Assembly (NCBI RefSeq): GCF_020497125.1
Contig: NC_059073.1
Span: 13,475,225 to 13,539,224 of the forward strand
Reading direction: 5' to 3'
Origin: Mauremys mutica
Taxonomy: Eukaryota; Chordata; Testudines; Geoemydidae
DNA: 64,000 nt
Shown: positions 22,441 through 33,899 of the stretch, piece by piece
Numbering within the stretch: position 1 is the stretch's first letter
Layout of the letters: each line of letters opens with the position of its first letter
Notes under the pieces: model-generated
Seen by the model: the letters and a program-made list of their open reading frames with translations, nothing else
What the model was told of the DNA's origin: nothing
The model's database searches: none
Made by a program: the position numbers and the translations under genes

Positions 22441-23724
22441 GTCTAAAGTTAGTTCTTTATTTTCTGATCTCTAGGTGATTATTGTGTTTAATAATGTAGT
22501 ATCGAGAAACTCACAAATTTATTATTCTTTGTGTTAGATAATGACCATTTTCCTTATCCTAAAATAAGACTTTCCTATTCCTTAATTGTCATTCTGTTGC
22601 CAGTGTTTTACTGCATATAGCAAATATTTTACCCTAAAAAAACCTTTTTATTATAGTGCTGACTTGATTTGTAGTTAAGGCTTCCATGGAGTACAATTAT
22701 GTTCTCATGTATACTTTCTCTGCATAGTAGCAGGTGCTGGATAGTTCCAATTCAGCAAAGCACTTCAGCATATGCTTAACTATATTCATTAGCTTTAGTC
22801 CATATGTGTTCTGCATGCACATTCGCATGTAAAGTCAATGGACGCTAAGCGTATACTCAAGTGATTGCTGAATGGGGATGGACTTCAGGACGTGCTGTAG
22901 TAACTAAGCTGATGCATAAGTGCTTTGCTGAAAAAGGGCCAAAAATAATATACATATTTAAATCTTTCTTTGTGTGCAGCTTTTTTTCCTGCAGCCACTG
23001 CCGAAAGGTTCTTATTATCCCTTTATTTTTACATACGTGAGTTGACTGCATGTTCATAAATGCACTTTATTATTTTCATGTGCTCATCATGTCTCTGTAT
23101 TTATTCTATGCTAATGGTTTTGGTGATCAACAAAGCTGTTTCTCTTGTGCTTCGTAATATTGATTTCCCAGCACCAAGCCACGTCGTTTATCATACTATA
23201 TTACATTTTAAAGTGAAAAATAGTAGAAATTTATCATTTTCAAAACACCTGTGAATAAATGTTTCTCATTAAGTAAAACACACTTTTTCTTGATGTATTG
23301 ATCTTTTCTCTGCTGAATCCAAATACTTAGATGCTGTAAATTACAAGTCAAAGTTTGCACTTACACTTTCTCTCCTTATTTAACTTTTTAAATTAATTTG
23401 CCTTGAACTTGTATCAGATTTTGTTGCTTAGGTTTTATATGAGATGTTAAACTGCTTTTATTTAGTTTTTATGAGACAGGCTATGCTTTTATAGCTTCAG
23501 ATTTTCAGTTGGCAGTTAACATAAAATACTATTGGTCTAGTTTCCCTGAGTTCCAGAAATATGCCATCAAAGTGTTCCCGAGGAATTTGAATGCAGCTGG
23601 GAAATGCATCTTCTTATTAAAGCTAACAATGTGACCTATACATTGAAACCCCACAGTATTTTTTTAATTTAGTAAGAGATAATGTTCCCCACTTACTTAT
23701 AAGTTACCTTTAGTTGTTGATGAG

Positions 23725-24720
23725 AGAGTTGTTGATACAAAATTGCTCAAGATAGACAAGTCCCAGGCAGATTGCGAAGAGCTACAAAAGGATCTCTCAA
23801 AACTGGGTGACTGATCAATAAAATGGCAGATGAAATTCAGTGTTGATAAATGCAAAGTAATGCACATTGGAAAACATACAAACTATACATATAAATTGAT
23901 GGGGTCTAAATTGGCTGTTACCACTCAACAAAGAGATTTTGGAGGCATTGTGTATAGTTCTCTGAATGTACAGTGGCAGTCAAAAAAGCGAACAGAATGT
24001 TGGGAATCATTAAGAAAGGGATAGATAATAAGACAGAAAATATCATATTTCCTCTATATAAATCCATGGTACGCCCACATCTTGAATATTGCATGCAGAT
24101 GTGATCGCCCCATCTCAAAAAAGATATATTGTAATTGGAAAAAGTTCAGAAAAAAACAAGAAAAATTATTAGGGGTATGGAACGGCTGCCATATGAGGAG
24201 AGATTAATAAGATTGGGATTTTTCAGCTCGGAAAAGAGGCGACTAAGGGGGGATATGATAGAGGTCTATAAAATCATGACTGGTGTGGAGAAAGTAAATA
24301 AGGAAGTGTTATTTACTCCTTCTCATAACACAAAAACTATAGGTCACTAAATTAAATTAATAGGCAGCAGGTTTAAAACAAACAAAAGGAAGTATTTTTT
24401 CACACAACACACAGTCAACCTGTGGAACTCCTTGCCAGAGGTTGTTGTGAAGGCCAAGACTATAACACGGTTCAAAAAAGAACTAGATGAATTCATGGAA
24501 GATAGGTCCATCAGTGGCTATTAGCCAGGATGGGCAGGGATGGTGTCCCTAGCCTCTGTTTGCCAGAAGCTGGGAATGGGCGATGTGATGGATCACTTAA
24601 TGATTACCTGTTCTGTTCTTTCCCTCTGGGGCACCTGGCATTGTCCCCTGTTGGAAGATAGGATACTGGGCTAGATGGACCTTTGGTCTGACCCAGTATG
24701 GTCATTCTTATATTCTTATG
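23725..24720 (+). mobile_element. CR1 LINE fragment, 3' part
   Basis: Frames read [20 protein letters not shown] (23830), QRDFGGIVYSSLNVQ, then after a frame change MEKVQKKTRKIIRGMERLPY, LGFFSSEKRRLRGDMIEVYK. The tail carries 'gctattagccaggatgggcagggatggtgtccctagcctctg' and ends 'tatggtcattcttatattctta'. Same subfamily as 19120-20093 and 37595-39548, with all three independently broken. Confidence 0.85.
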
Positions 24721-24879
24721 AGAGAACAATGCTACCCAAGTGATCAACTGGAAAAATACCATACAGACTTTTTCCTCAGTTCCCTTGTGTTTTAAATAGA
24801 CTTAAATTTGGGAAATTATCTTTCCTGTATGATGTCTTAGATACCAAGGTGGTTGGTGCCTTAGGAATACTTAAGATAG

Positions 24880-25015
24880 TGATGCAAGGTAGGTGAGAGA
24901 TCTTTAATTGGACCAACTTCTCTCTCACCAACAGTTGGTATAATGAAAGATATTACCTCACCCACCTTGTCTCTCTAGCATCCTGGGACCGACAGGGCTA
25001 CAGCAACACTGCGTA
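24880..25015. repeat. Palindromic interspersed repeat, copy 2 (centre deleted)
   Basis: Complementary arms 'ggtgagagatctttaattggaccaact..' and 'aaccaacagttggtataatgaaagatattacctcacc' lie close together, followed by 'cttgtctctctagcatcctgggaccgacagggctacagcaac'. Same unit as at 10515 and 61588. Confidence 0.7.
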
Positions 25016-25204
25016 AGATAGTGATAACATTTCCACCAGATTTAATTTGAGGGTTCAAATAGCCAACTAAAATGTGAGCTTACTGTCTACTCTCACTCTC
25101 TTTCATATGTATGTGCTAACACATCCTGTACATTACATTGAAAAGGCACCAGTTTACATCTACTATTCTTCTTTCACAAGCTTGAGTCCATATTTAATCT
25201 TTGA

Positions 25205-25345
25205 AATGTAGTACTGAAAGGTATCTTAAGAAGTCATCTAATCCAGCCCCTCCTTGGTATATCTAGACCATCCAAGACAGGTGTTTGCCTAACCCAGGCA
25301 AACTTTGTCATAGTGAGCCTCCCTGAGTTAAGATAAAAAATTGTG
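25205..25345 (-). mobile_element. CR1 3' end fragment
   Basis: 'aagaagtcatctaatccagcccct...tctagaccatccaagacaggtgtttgcctaacc' is the reverse complement of the CR1 3' UTR phrase that also occurs at 35170-35260. Confidence 0.65.
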
Positions 25346-26139
25346 CCTCCCGTAGTTTACTAGGACAACACAAAGAACTGAAAATCCTATATTTTGCAAG
25401 AATGAGAAATAAAGTAAAAGGGTTTTGATCAGTGCAGTTATAATGTCAAAAGTACTAATTTTATTTCATAAAGCACCTTTCATGTTATCCCACAGTTCTG
25501 CTCATCAAGAGTACAGATTGCAGTAGCTAAAATAAAACTGGTGATAGTGACTGTAAAAGTGACAGAGGGCTAAAATGAATGGCATCAGCCCATAAAAAAG
25601 CAAGAGACGAGTACATTAGTGTGAGAGTAATTGGACCAACTAACTGAAACAGGGAACAGTCCCTGTTATAGAATTGATTGACTTACAGCAAGAGCACCCA
25701 ACACAGGAACACATAGGCAACGTGCCTGAAGCCCAAAGGCCTTGGGAAACAGAGTGCTTAGGAGCAGCTCTTAACTTTTGCCTGCCTGTCTCTTGTGCTG
25801 GTGGGGAGGACTAGTCCCCCCTGACAGGTGCTCCCATTGAATGGCACAACAGGGCAGTGGTGTCTCGCAGTGCGCCCAGCTCTGCATCCCTACATTGCAT
25901 CCCTGATGGGAAGATCACTCTGATGTGCTTGTACACTGTTCTGCCAGTAAAGATATTGCAGCTGTAACTTATGTCACTGCAGATGTCTGAAAGAATTGTT
26001 AATGGTGTCTGTGGCTCCTTTCCTCCTTGTCTTATTCCATGGGTTCAGCTTTTCCATGTGACCATGTCCTGTTCAGGGCAGCGAGTCACACGGGCTTCAT
26101 CCTGGCTGCTCCTAGCAGAGTAGCCAGTTTCTACTCAAA

Positions 26140-26250
26140 GAAGGAAAATAGGTTGGCTTGGCATGATTTGTTTTTGACAAATCCATGTTGCTTATTGCTT
26201 ATCACACTGTTATCCTTTAGGTGCATACAAATTGTTTAATAATTTGTCCG
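26140..26250 (-). mobile_element. CR1 RT fragment
   Basis: 'ggttggcttggcatgatttgtttttgacaaatccatgttgcttattgcttatcac...gtgcatacaaattg' is the antisense of the CR1 RT region between its first conserved blocks. It is short and has no open frame. Confidence 0.5.
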
Positions 26251-26960
26251 GGTATCACAGTTAGTCTCACTTACCTCTGGGAGCTGGCCCTTTTAGCCTT
26301 TATCTGCACTGGCCACTGGGGGAACAAGTGATTGACTTGACTGAACTCGCCTCCCCCACCAACTGTCTGGAGGTGTTGCGTGTTTGAATTTAATAACAAT
26401 AATAACCATGTGAGAAGTCAAAGTAACAAGCTCAAATGGAATTATTTAATCAAAGATGATCAGTCAAAGGTTAATACAGCACTCTACAGAATACATAAAG
26501 AAAGTATACTGAACTACTTTTTGTGGAGAGTAAAAAGCTGACCCTGTTTCCTTCATCTGTAATTGGTGGAATGCTAGCAGTGTTCATTCCCACTCTAACT
26601 TCCAAAACCTCTTTCCTTGTATAGGATGCGAGACCGTATAACATTTTCCTTTTGGAGGGAAAAATTACTTTCCCACAATGTTTTTGGTATCTCAGTTTAC
26701 CTCATTACTTAAGGAATTTCTTTTGTAATATCTCAGTTTAGCTGATAAACTATAAAGGGATTTTTAATCCAGTCATTATTACTGACAGCTGTGGCAACAG
26801 GCAATTCTTAATGAGCTAAAACATCTTTCAGTGGGTCATTATTTCATTCATTTAAAAAAATAGGTGCAATAACAACTATGTATCAATTGCAGAACCTAAG
26901 TGGATCATAGGCATCTGTTATTAATTACCCACTGTTTTATAACGTATTTCTGTAGGTCCC
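26250..26960. repeat. Unclassified LTR-like interspersed repeat, copy 1
   Basis: The segment shares 'ctcaa.tggaattatttaatc.aagat.atca.tcag' and '.ttaatacagcactctacagaatac' (26434-26507) with 60796-60860, so it is dispersed. Its length and lack of coding blocks suggest an LTR or a non-autonomous element. Orientation and borders are not resolved. Confidence 0.45.
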
Positions 26961-27047
26961 TTCATTAGTTTTGAGGAATACCTTCCTGATGATCTGGACT
27001 TTAGCAGACTGAGAGACTCTAAGAATTAAGGTACAGCCCAATATTTA

Positions 27048-27298
27048 GGCCATGTGTACACTACCAGCTAAATCGACACTGCTGTCATCGATGCAGCTGT
27101 GTTGATTTAGCAGGTCTGGTGAACAAGCTAAGTCGATGGGAGAGCACTTTCCTGTCGACGTCTGTACTCCATCTCCCCAAGAGGCAGAAGTAGACACCGC
27201 TGTAATTCAATCAAAGTTACATTGACTTCAGTTACATAATTTACATAAATGAAGTTGCCTAACTTTGATTGAATTACAGCATTAGTGTAGATGAGCCC
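27048..27298. mobile_element. Harbinger-like MITE
   Basis: The 251-base element starts ggccatgtgtacactacc and ends cattagtgtagatgagccc, which are inverted to each other. It is flanked by TTA at 27045-27047 and 27299-27301. It has an inner inverted pair (ctgtaattcaatcaaagtt at 27200-27218 and aactttgattgaattacag at 27260-27278). Non-coding. Confidence 0.8.
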
Positions 27299-27571
27299 TT
27301 AGTTACTTACATTCCTGAGCATTGAACACACACTAAGGACTTGTCTATATTACCCGCTGGATCGATGGGCAGCAATTGATCCAGCGGGGGTTGATTTTTA
27401 TCGTGTCTAGTGAAGACGCAATAAATGGACTGCCGAGCGCTCTCTCGTTGACTCCGGTACTCCACTGGAGCGAGAGGTGCAGGCGGAGTCGACGGGGGAG
27501 CATCAGCAGTCGACTCACCGCAGTGAAGACACCGCGGTGAGTAGATCTAAGTACGTTGACTTCAGCTACAT

Positions 27572-28475
27572 CAGGGGTCGGCAACTTTGAGAAGTGGTGT
27601 GCCGAATCTTCATTTATTCACTCTAATTTAAGGTTTCGTGTGCCGGTAATACATTTTAACGTTTTTAGAAGGTCTCTTTCTATAAGTATATATTATATAA
27701 TTAAACTATTGTATGTAAAGTAAACAAAGTTTTCAAAAAGTTTAAGAAGCGTCATTTAAAATTAAATTAAAATGCTGATCTTACGCTGCCAGCCTGCTCA
27801 GCTCGCTGCCAGCCTGGGGTTCTGTTCACCTAGACCGGCAGCGGGCTGAGCAGGGCCTGCGGCCGGGACCCCAGATCAGGGTGGGGGTGTTTCAGGGGTC
27901 AGGGCAGAGGGCTGGGGGAGGGGGGGGTTCAGGGCAGAAGGCTGGGTGTGTGTGGGGGTTCAGGGCAGAGGGCTGAATGTGTGGGGGGTTCAGGGCAGAG
28001 GGCTGGAGGGTGTGATGGGTGCAGGGCAGAAGACTGTGTGTGGGGGGGGGGCTTCAGGGCAGAGGGCTGGAGTGCTCCGCACGTAGCGGTGCTCCCAGCC
28101 CCCTGCCTGAGCGGCTCAGGGCAGGGGGCTGGAAGGGATATGCCTGTTCCACCCCTTTCCCCAAGGCTCCGTTCCTACCTCTCTGTCTCCTCTAGGGAAC
28201 TGCCTGCACGCTGTTGCTCTTTCCCCCTCCCCTTCGCTTGGTCCATCAGCTGATTGGCGCAGGGAAGCAGAGGGGGCAAGGCAGGAAAGAACCACTCTGG
28301 GGGAAGAAGCGGGGGAGAGGGAAGCTTGGTTGCTGCAGAACCAAGCTTCTGCCCCCTGCCCCCTCAGGGGAGAGCGGGGGGCCTGAGGGCCAGGACTGCA
28401 GCAGGCGGCTGCGTGCTGCTCAAAATCGGCTCGTGTGCCATGTTTGGCACACGTGCCACAGGTTGCCGACCCCTG
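27572..28475. mobile_element. hAT non-autonomous element nested in a MITE
   Basis: The 904-base element begins caggggtcggcaac and ends gttgccgacccctg, inverted repeats of 14 bases. It is flanked by an exact 8-base duplication, agctacat, at 27564-27571 and 28476-28483. The interior is GC-rich with a G-rich minisatellite. No transposase block is present; the long open frames on both strands at 27948-28543 result from base composition. Same family as 47833-49547. Confidence 0.9.
27890..28075 (+). repeat. G-rich minisatellite inside the hAT element
   Basis: About seven imperfect units of 'ggttcagggcagagggctggg', with variable poly-G and (tg)n spacers. The sister element holds a related array at 48640-48900. 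Confidence 0.75.
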
Positions 28476-29373
28476 AGCTACATTATTCACTTAAATCGAT
28501 TCCCCACCCCCCAAGTGTAGACCAGACCTACATTCAGTTTTAAGGACAGAACTTTTCTGCTTCCTAGGTACAGGGGATTAAATTTATAGATAACCAAAGT
28601 CTTTTTTATGTTGTGTAATATACAAAATTGTAAAAGGTTAATACTTACCAAAGGGGGCCTTTTGTGGCCGCTGCCCAGCTGGTACCCTCCTTTCCTTCCC
28701 TGCCCAGATAGGACACGGTGCTAATCCAGCTGTTCCTGGAGGGTGGCCTGGAGATAGGTGTACTGTCCAAAATGAAAAGTCTACAGTTCTGTAAGTGAAA
28801 CATCAAAGGATAATAATTGGAAATCCAGCCTACTAACTAGTTAGGCCTACCACTGTGTGGTATCTTATATTGGCTAATGATAAACTTTTACCAAATTTAT
28901 ACTTTTGCGTCCTATTAAAATGTTGCTGAACCAATCTGAATATGTTAAACAACCTTGATTGATACTGAGTTTGCTGGATGAGATTTCTGGTCTTTGTAAA
29001 ATGTCACAATTCAAAATTCTAATGGTTTTCTGCTCCATTGTATTTACACAATTTCCCACTATTTCACTGCAACAAACTGTGACACAGCCTCCTTTGCAAA
29101 TAAAGATTTGGGGTGAAAAATCTGAATAAGTTTTAAAATATAGAGTGTTTTTGGCTAAATAATGGAAAAGTTCAGTAGCTTCTTTGAGTCATTTTTTATT
29201 TTGTTCTTGTGTGGCTCCAGTTCTTTAATTATTTCAAACTAGGTTTCCACTGAAACTGTGACAATGGAATTGATTAGGAGCTTTCACATTTACTAGTTAG
29301 AATGAGAAATAACCACCTAGTGAATTCAACACTGTGAAGACTTAAAAATGTGATGAGCTAACTAGTTTATATA

Positions 29374-30043
29374 TAGGGCCCTACCAAATTCACGGTGCAT
29401 TTTGGTCAATTTCGCGGTCATAGGATTTTAAAAATAGTAAATTTCATTATTTTCACTATTTAAATCTGAAATTTCACGGTGTTGTAATTGTAGGGATCGT
29501 AACCCAAAAAGGAATTGTGGAGTGGTCACAAGATTATTGTAAGGAGTGAGGGGGCTTGCAGTACTGCCACCCTTACTTCTGTGCTGCTGCTGGCAGCAAT
29601 GCTGCCTTCAGAGCTGGGCAGCTGGAGAGCGGTGGTGGCTGGCCAGGAGCCAGCTCTGAAGGCAGAGCCACTGCCAGCAGCAGCACAGAAGTAAGCACAT
29701 GGTATGGTATTGCCACCCTTACTTCTGCACTGCTGCCTGCAGACCTGGGCCCTCAATCAGCAGCCGCCACTCTCTGACCATCCAGCTCTGAAGGCAGCAG
29801 TCCAGAAATTAGGGTGGCATGGTATGGTAAGGGTAGCAATGCCGCGACCCCCCCCTAAAATAACTTTGCAACCCCCCCGCAACTCCCTTTGGGGTCAGGA
29901 CCCCCAATTTGAGAGAGGCTGGTCTCCCCCATGAAATCAGTATAGTATAGGGTAAAAGTACACAAGACCAGATTTCACGGGGGAAGAAAATATTTCATGG
30001 TCTGTGATGCATTTTTCATGGCTGTGAATTTGGTAGGGCCCTA
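29374..30043. mobile_element. hAT-like element with 20-base terminal inverted repeats
   Basis: The ends tagggccctaccaaattcac (29374-29393) and its exact complement (30024-30043) enclose 670 bases. An exact 8-base duplication, tttatata, flanks them at 29366-29373 and 30044-30051. Inside, a large hairpin has perfect arms at 29572-29596 with 29671-29695 (25 bases) and at 29602-29617 with 29650-29665 (16 bases). No transposase is encoded. Confidence 0.9.
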
Positions 30044-30089
30044 TTTATATAGAATCATGTTAGATGCCCCACCCACCTTCCAGAAATTT

Positions 30090-31335
30090 CTGTCAACCAA
30101 TCCCACTCCCTCTTGACAGTTTCACCCACTCTTATCTTTTCAAGGACCAGTGAAGGTCAATTTTACTCACTAGCCATTCCCTTCAATCACCAATGACTCA
30201 TGTGAGAGTCTGTACCCCATGTTCACCCCTTTTACAAGATTATGCTAAATTTTGGATAAAGTATACTGTGTATGGTATCCTTTAAAAACTCATGATTTGC
30301 TGATCATTGTTGTCCTGGTAAAATGTGTGGCAACGTTGTATGCAAAGAGACAGGATTCCACTGTGTGATATTACCAGGACATGTTCTGAAGGGCAGTGAC
30401 AAACAAGTTCCCCAGAGACAAAGGGCTAGCCAACGCCTCAGCCAGGTTTCAACAAGATCAAATGCACCATCACCTGATTAAGTGGCCACTCTTCAGCAGC
30501 AGAGAGGGTATGGGCAAAATATCTACATTTTGACAAAGTAGCTTAATGGTCCTGCCCATGCAATTTTTCTGTCTCCTGAACATCAGCTGGACATGATTCT
30601 TGTACAAGAGAAAGGGCTATAAGAGGAAAGGACATGTGTCCCAAATCATCTCACCCTTGCTCTCTACCCATGGCAGCATCAACCCCTGAAGAACAAAGGA
30701 AGCAACATTGCACTGGGGAAGAGTGGGAGATCCTGAATAAAAGAGGTTCAGGCAGTAAGACTGTTGGAACATGTGGCGAGAGATACCTTTTGCTTTGTAT
30801 TCACTTAGCTTGTTAAGTGAGGTGTTGGTTGCCTTTCACCTTTTATTTCCTTGTAATCAGTTCTGACTTATATGCCTTAGTACTTGTTGTCACTTAAAAT
30901 CTTTTTGTCGTTAATAAATTTGTTTTTTTGTTTGTTCTAAACCAGTTTGTTTGGATTGAAGTGTTTGGGAAACTCCATTTGGGGCAACAAGATTTATGCA
31001 TATCATTTTCTATTAATGAAATGATGGACTTTATATGAGCTTATATTGTGGAGGAGGCTTAAGGTGGTACAAGACAGATATTTCTGCGGGAATGTCTGGG
31101 ATTGGGAGTTTGCTCATGTTTCCTGCAGTGTAATTCAATAGTGGCTGGCTATAGCACTCGTACAGTATAGCTGGAAGTGATTTACATGTTGGTGGCTGTG
31201 TGTGAGTAGACCAGGAGTGGTTGCTCTCACAGTGAAACAGTGTAAATGGCACCCCAAGTTGGGGAATTGAGGGGACCGCAGCTGTCCATCAGTCCAAACT
31301 GACCCTTGGTAATGTCAAAACTCCATCCATTCCGC
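30090..31335 (+). mobile_element. LTR-like element (possible solo LTR), borders unresolved
   Basis: This long non-coding unit has promoter-like 'gggctataagagg' (30615-30627), a 'gttaataaatttg' polyadenylation-type signal (30910-30922) followed by a T-rich tract, and a downstream unique part. I recognise the run 'tttggattgaagtgtttgggaaactccatt' as a dispersed sauropsid repeat. The likely class is an endogenous retrovirus or similar LTR, but clean TG..CA ends and a target duplication were not found. No gag, pol or env remains. Confidence 0.5.
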
Positions 31336-31411
31336 TTTGTCCTTAAGATTCTGAACAGGTATATAATATTTTTTTCTCTCATTAGTCATAGTAGACATAA
31401 CAAGAATCTTA

Positions 31412-31645
31412 GGGCTGGTCTACATTTAAAAAGCTGCACCAGTGCAGCTGTGCCACCTTAGCACTTTAGTGAAGACGCCACTATGCCAGTGGGGGGAGAG
31501 CTGCTTCTGTCAGTGTAGTTAATCTACATCTGCGAGAGGTGGTAGTTATGGAGGTTTGGTTGATATAACTACATCGCTCAGGTGTGGAAAATCCATACCC
31601 CTGAGTGATGTAGTTATACCTATATAAGGTTGTAGTGTACACCTA
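31412..31645. mobile_element. Harbinger-like MITE
   Basis: It begins gggctggtctacattt after TTA (31409-31411) and ends near 'gtagtgtacacct'. An inner inverted pair, tataactacatcgctcaggtgtgg (31564-31587) with cccctgagtgatgtagttata (31598-31618), forms a hairpin. The right-hand duplication is degraded, so the end is approximate. Confidence 0.65.
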
Positions 31646-32606
31646 GTGTTTTCATTACTTCCCTTCTACCTTTCTCAATCAGTTAAGGTTTTCATTTACA
31701 GATTGAAATTGGAGCCTAATGTTTCTGTTATGAAGAAATTTCATATTATGTTCATGTAAATACTTCAGTGACAGTTTTAAAAATGAAAATAACTAAAGCT
31801 TCTACAAACAGTGCAGTTCTGGACCCCTAATTACTAGACACAGAGACAACTTGCAGGGGGTTCAGAGAAAAGAACAACAAAAATAGTTTGCAGCCTGCAG
31901 GGACTGATTTTTTCAGTGAAGATCAAAAGTTAAATTTTGAAGCTCCATTTCTTAAGACTTCTAAGAACTCAACTGAACAAAATTCTAGTAAATGTACAAT
32001 AATGAACAATGCTGCAGGGGATGTTCTAGATAAATGGTTCCCAGTTTGGTCTCCGAATCAATTGTTCATGAAGTGTTTGCTAGTGGTTTGTAGAAAATTG
32101 GGTGGCTTTATAACATGCTGTTGGCTTTCCTCCTTGTTTCCAGCTGATTTAGCTGTCTTTCTTAATTTTCTCTGAAACAACACTGATCTTAGTAGTTTGG
32201 GTCTTAAAAGGACTTTGTCAACAAAGTCATATATATTAAAACTGTCTTAAATGAGCATTCAAAGAATTGACCAAAAAAATCTATTGTTTAATGGTAGCAG
32301 TCTGCCAATAAAGGTGGTGCTGGATTATACTTGGTACTTTTGAGGATACTTAGAAGTGATCCCACCTGATAGGTGACACAGACATGTGCAGATCATAAGT
32401 ATAATTAAATTCTGCTCTTGTTCAACTATGCGTGCTCTTTTTAAATTTCAACAAGGTTTAATCAGAGTTAGTTTTAGAGAAAAAATTAAGATACTATAAT
32501 TGGAATAGATGAGGGTAAATATAATTTTAGATTCCATAATATATGTAATTCAAATACTCTGTGTTACTAAAGCTACAGTATGTATTTATTTTTCGTTTCC
32601 AAACAG

Positions 32607-32717
32607 CACCCGACAATGCCATCTACTCCTTGATGTCTTCAATTCAACTGAACATGAGCTGACCGTTAGTGCTAAAAACAATGAAGACCTAGTTCTGCAT
32701 GCGGGGGAATGTCAGCG
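32607..32717 (+). CDS. TRAPPC9: TRAPPC9 internal coding exon (downstream of two)
   Basis: This is a 111-base internal exon preceded by TTTCGTTTCCAAACAG and followed by GTAAGT, a consensus donor. Its first base completes the serine codon begun at 15188-15189 (AG plus C). Then 36 codons follow ([20 protein letters not shown], ending HAGECQ), and two bases (CG, an arginine codon start) are left for the next exon. The order of the two peptides is the same as in vertebrate TRAPPC9, where this stretch directly follows the previous exon's product. The stretch just before HAGECQ appears less conserved than the start, as I recall the mammalian protein. No following exon is visible in the remaining 31 kb, so the downstream intron is long, as is usual for this very large gene. 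Confidence 0.95.
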
Positions 32718-33899
32718 GTAAGTGCTTTTGGCATTAAACAGGTACTGCTAGAGCTTTATTCTCTCAACTTTTGTGAGCTATTCATTTTTTTAAATCATTG
32801 TACAGTTTCAGAGACTGCAGTCTATTTTTGTTTCTCTGAAGATACATCTTTGAGTGCAATTTATTTTGTCTGCAGTTTTCTTCCAGTAAAATTAATTGCA
32901 GAGCACAAGGTGATTGTTACTTGTGGAGTGAAAGAATGGGTTCAGCATTGTACAAATGACATGGACTGTTGGATTGACTGGCTATGTTTTCCTAAAATGT
33001 TTATAATATAATGGCTCTTGATGCACTTTAAACAGAGCGTATTTTGATGTTGAAACCTCAGTTTTTATTCATTGAAATAGATTGAATTCACTTTATATAT
33101 AATCTTTGCACAGAATAGACCTTTCTTCATTCAGTTCACTTCTGCCATAACAACCATTCTGTGAAAAGGAGAAATAGACAAAAGAAAATGGAAACAGAGA
33201 AAAAGAAAACAGGAGCTATTGCAGTAGGTTAGCTCTGTAGTCTGTTCCCTTCATTCATCTCCTTGGGCACTTATCTAGGCAGGAGCTCTTAGAGGTATTC
33301 CCATCCTCTTGTCTAACCTGTCCACTTCATAGTTGTTAGACTGTTTGTTCCTATGGGCAGGTAGCATCCTTCTTTAATATCTGGAAAGTGCATGGAACAT
33401 AGTGGACACAGTCCTAAACAATTAATAAATAGTGTTGAGACCATTGCCCTATCAATCAAATCCTTCCTAAGACCCCACTTCTTCTGTGGTGCTTATAAGA
33501 AGTGAATTTATTTCATCATTGGGGGAAAATCAGTGTTTTGATGCCAAAATATGAACAAGAGGCTTCCTCAACAAGTTTATGCCTCACATACAACTAAACA
33601 TTATATTCTCTGGGTAAAATATCCAGCCCCCGCCAGACTGTCCCTCTAGCAAAACAGTTATCAATTTGCATATTCTTTTCTCCCCTTCCTCCTCCCAGGT
33701 TGTGGGGAGAGGTGAGTTGGTGTGGGTTGGAGGAATGAGTCTACACAGAGTACTTCAGGAATTTAGGCAGAAAAAGGTTTCCTTGGTTGATGGTAGGGGA
33801 ATCTGGCTCCTTTGCTCTCTCTGAAAGGTGTTTCATTGCCATCTTCTCCATACTCTGAAACAAAAATTGAAGATGAGATGCTGGTTGATAACTGACAAG

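Larger units (their letters stand above)
27337..28528. mobile_element. Harbinger-like MITE split by a hAT element
   Basis: It starts 'ggacttgtctatattacccgc' after TAA and ends 'aagtgtagaccagacc' before TAC. The host MITE occupies 27337-27571 and 28484-28528. It has inverted segments such as cactggagcgag with ctctcgttgactccggtactcca around 27448-27475. Confidence 0.7.
15190..32606 (+). other. TRAPPC9: TRAPPC9 intron between the two visible exons
   Basis: This is a 17,417-base intron from GTAAGA to the CAAACAG acceptor, filled with the nested repeats listed separately. The gaps 15190-15860, 21320-22320, 22450-23720, 25350-26130, 28530-29370 and 31660-32600 are AT-rich, with no gene or repeat I can name. 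A sequence resembling a short piece of a CR1 3' region lies near 31850-31890. Confidence 0.9.

Noticed and set aside
27948..28543. Open frames of 88 to 124 residues on both strands
   Set aside because: Compositional frames within the nested hAT; they cross its terminal repeat and have no domain.
32709..33011. 100-residue frame starting at the end of the TRAPPC9 exon
   Set aside because: It reads through the GTAAGT donor into intron in a different frame from the exon.
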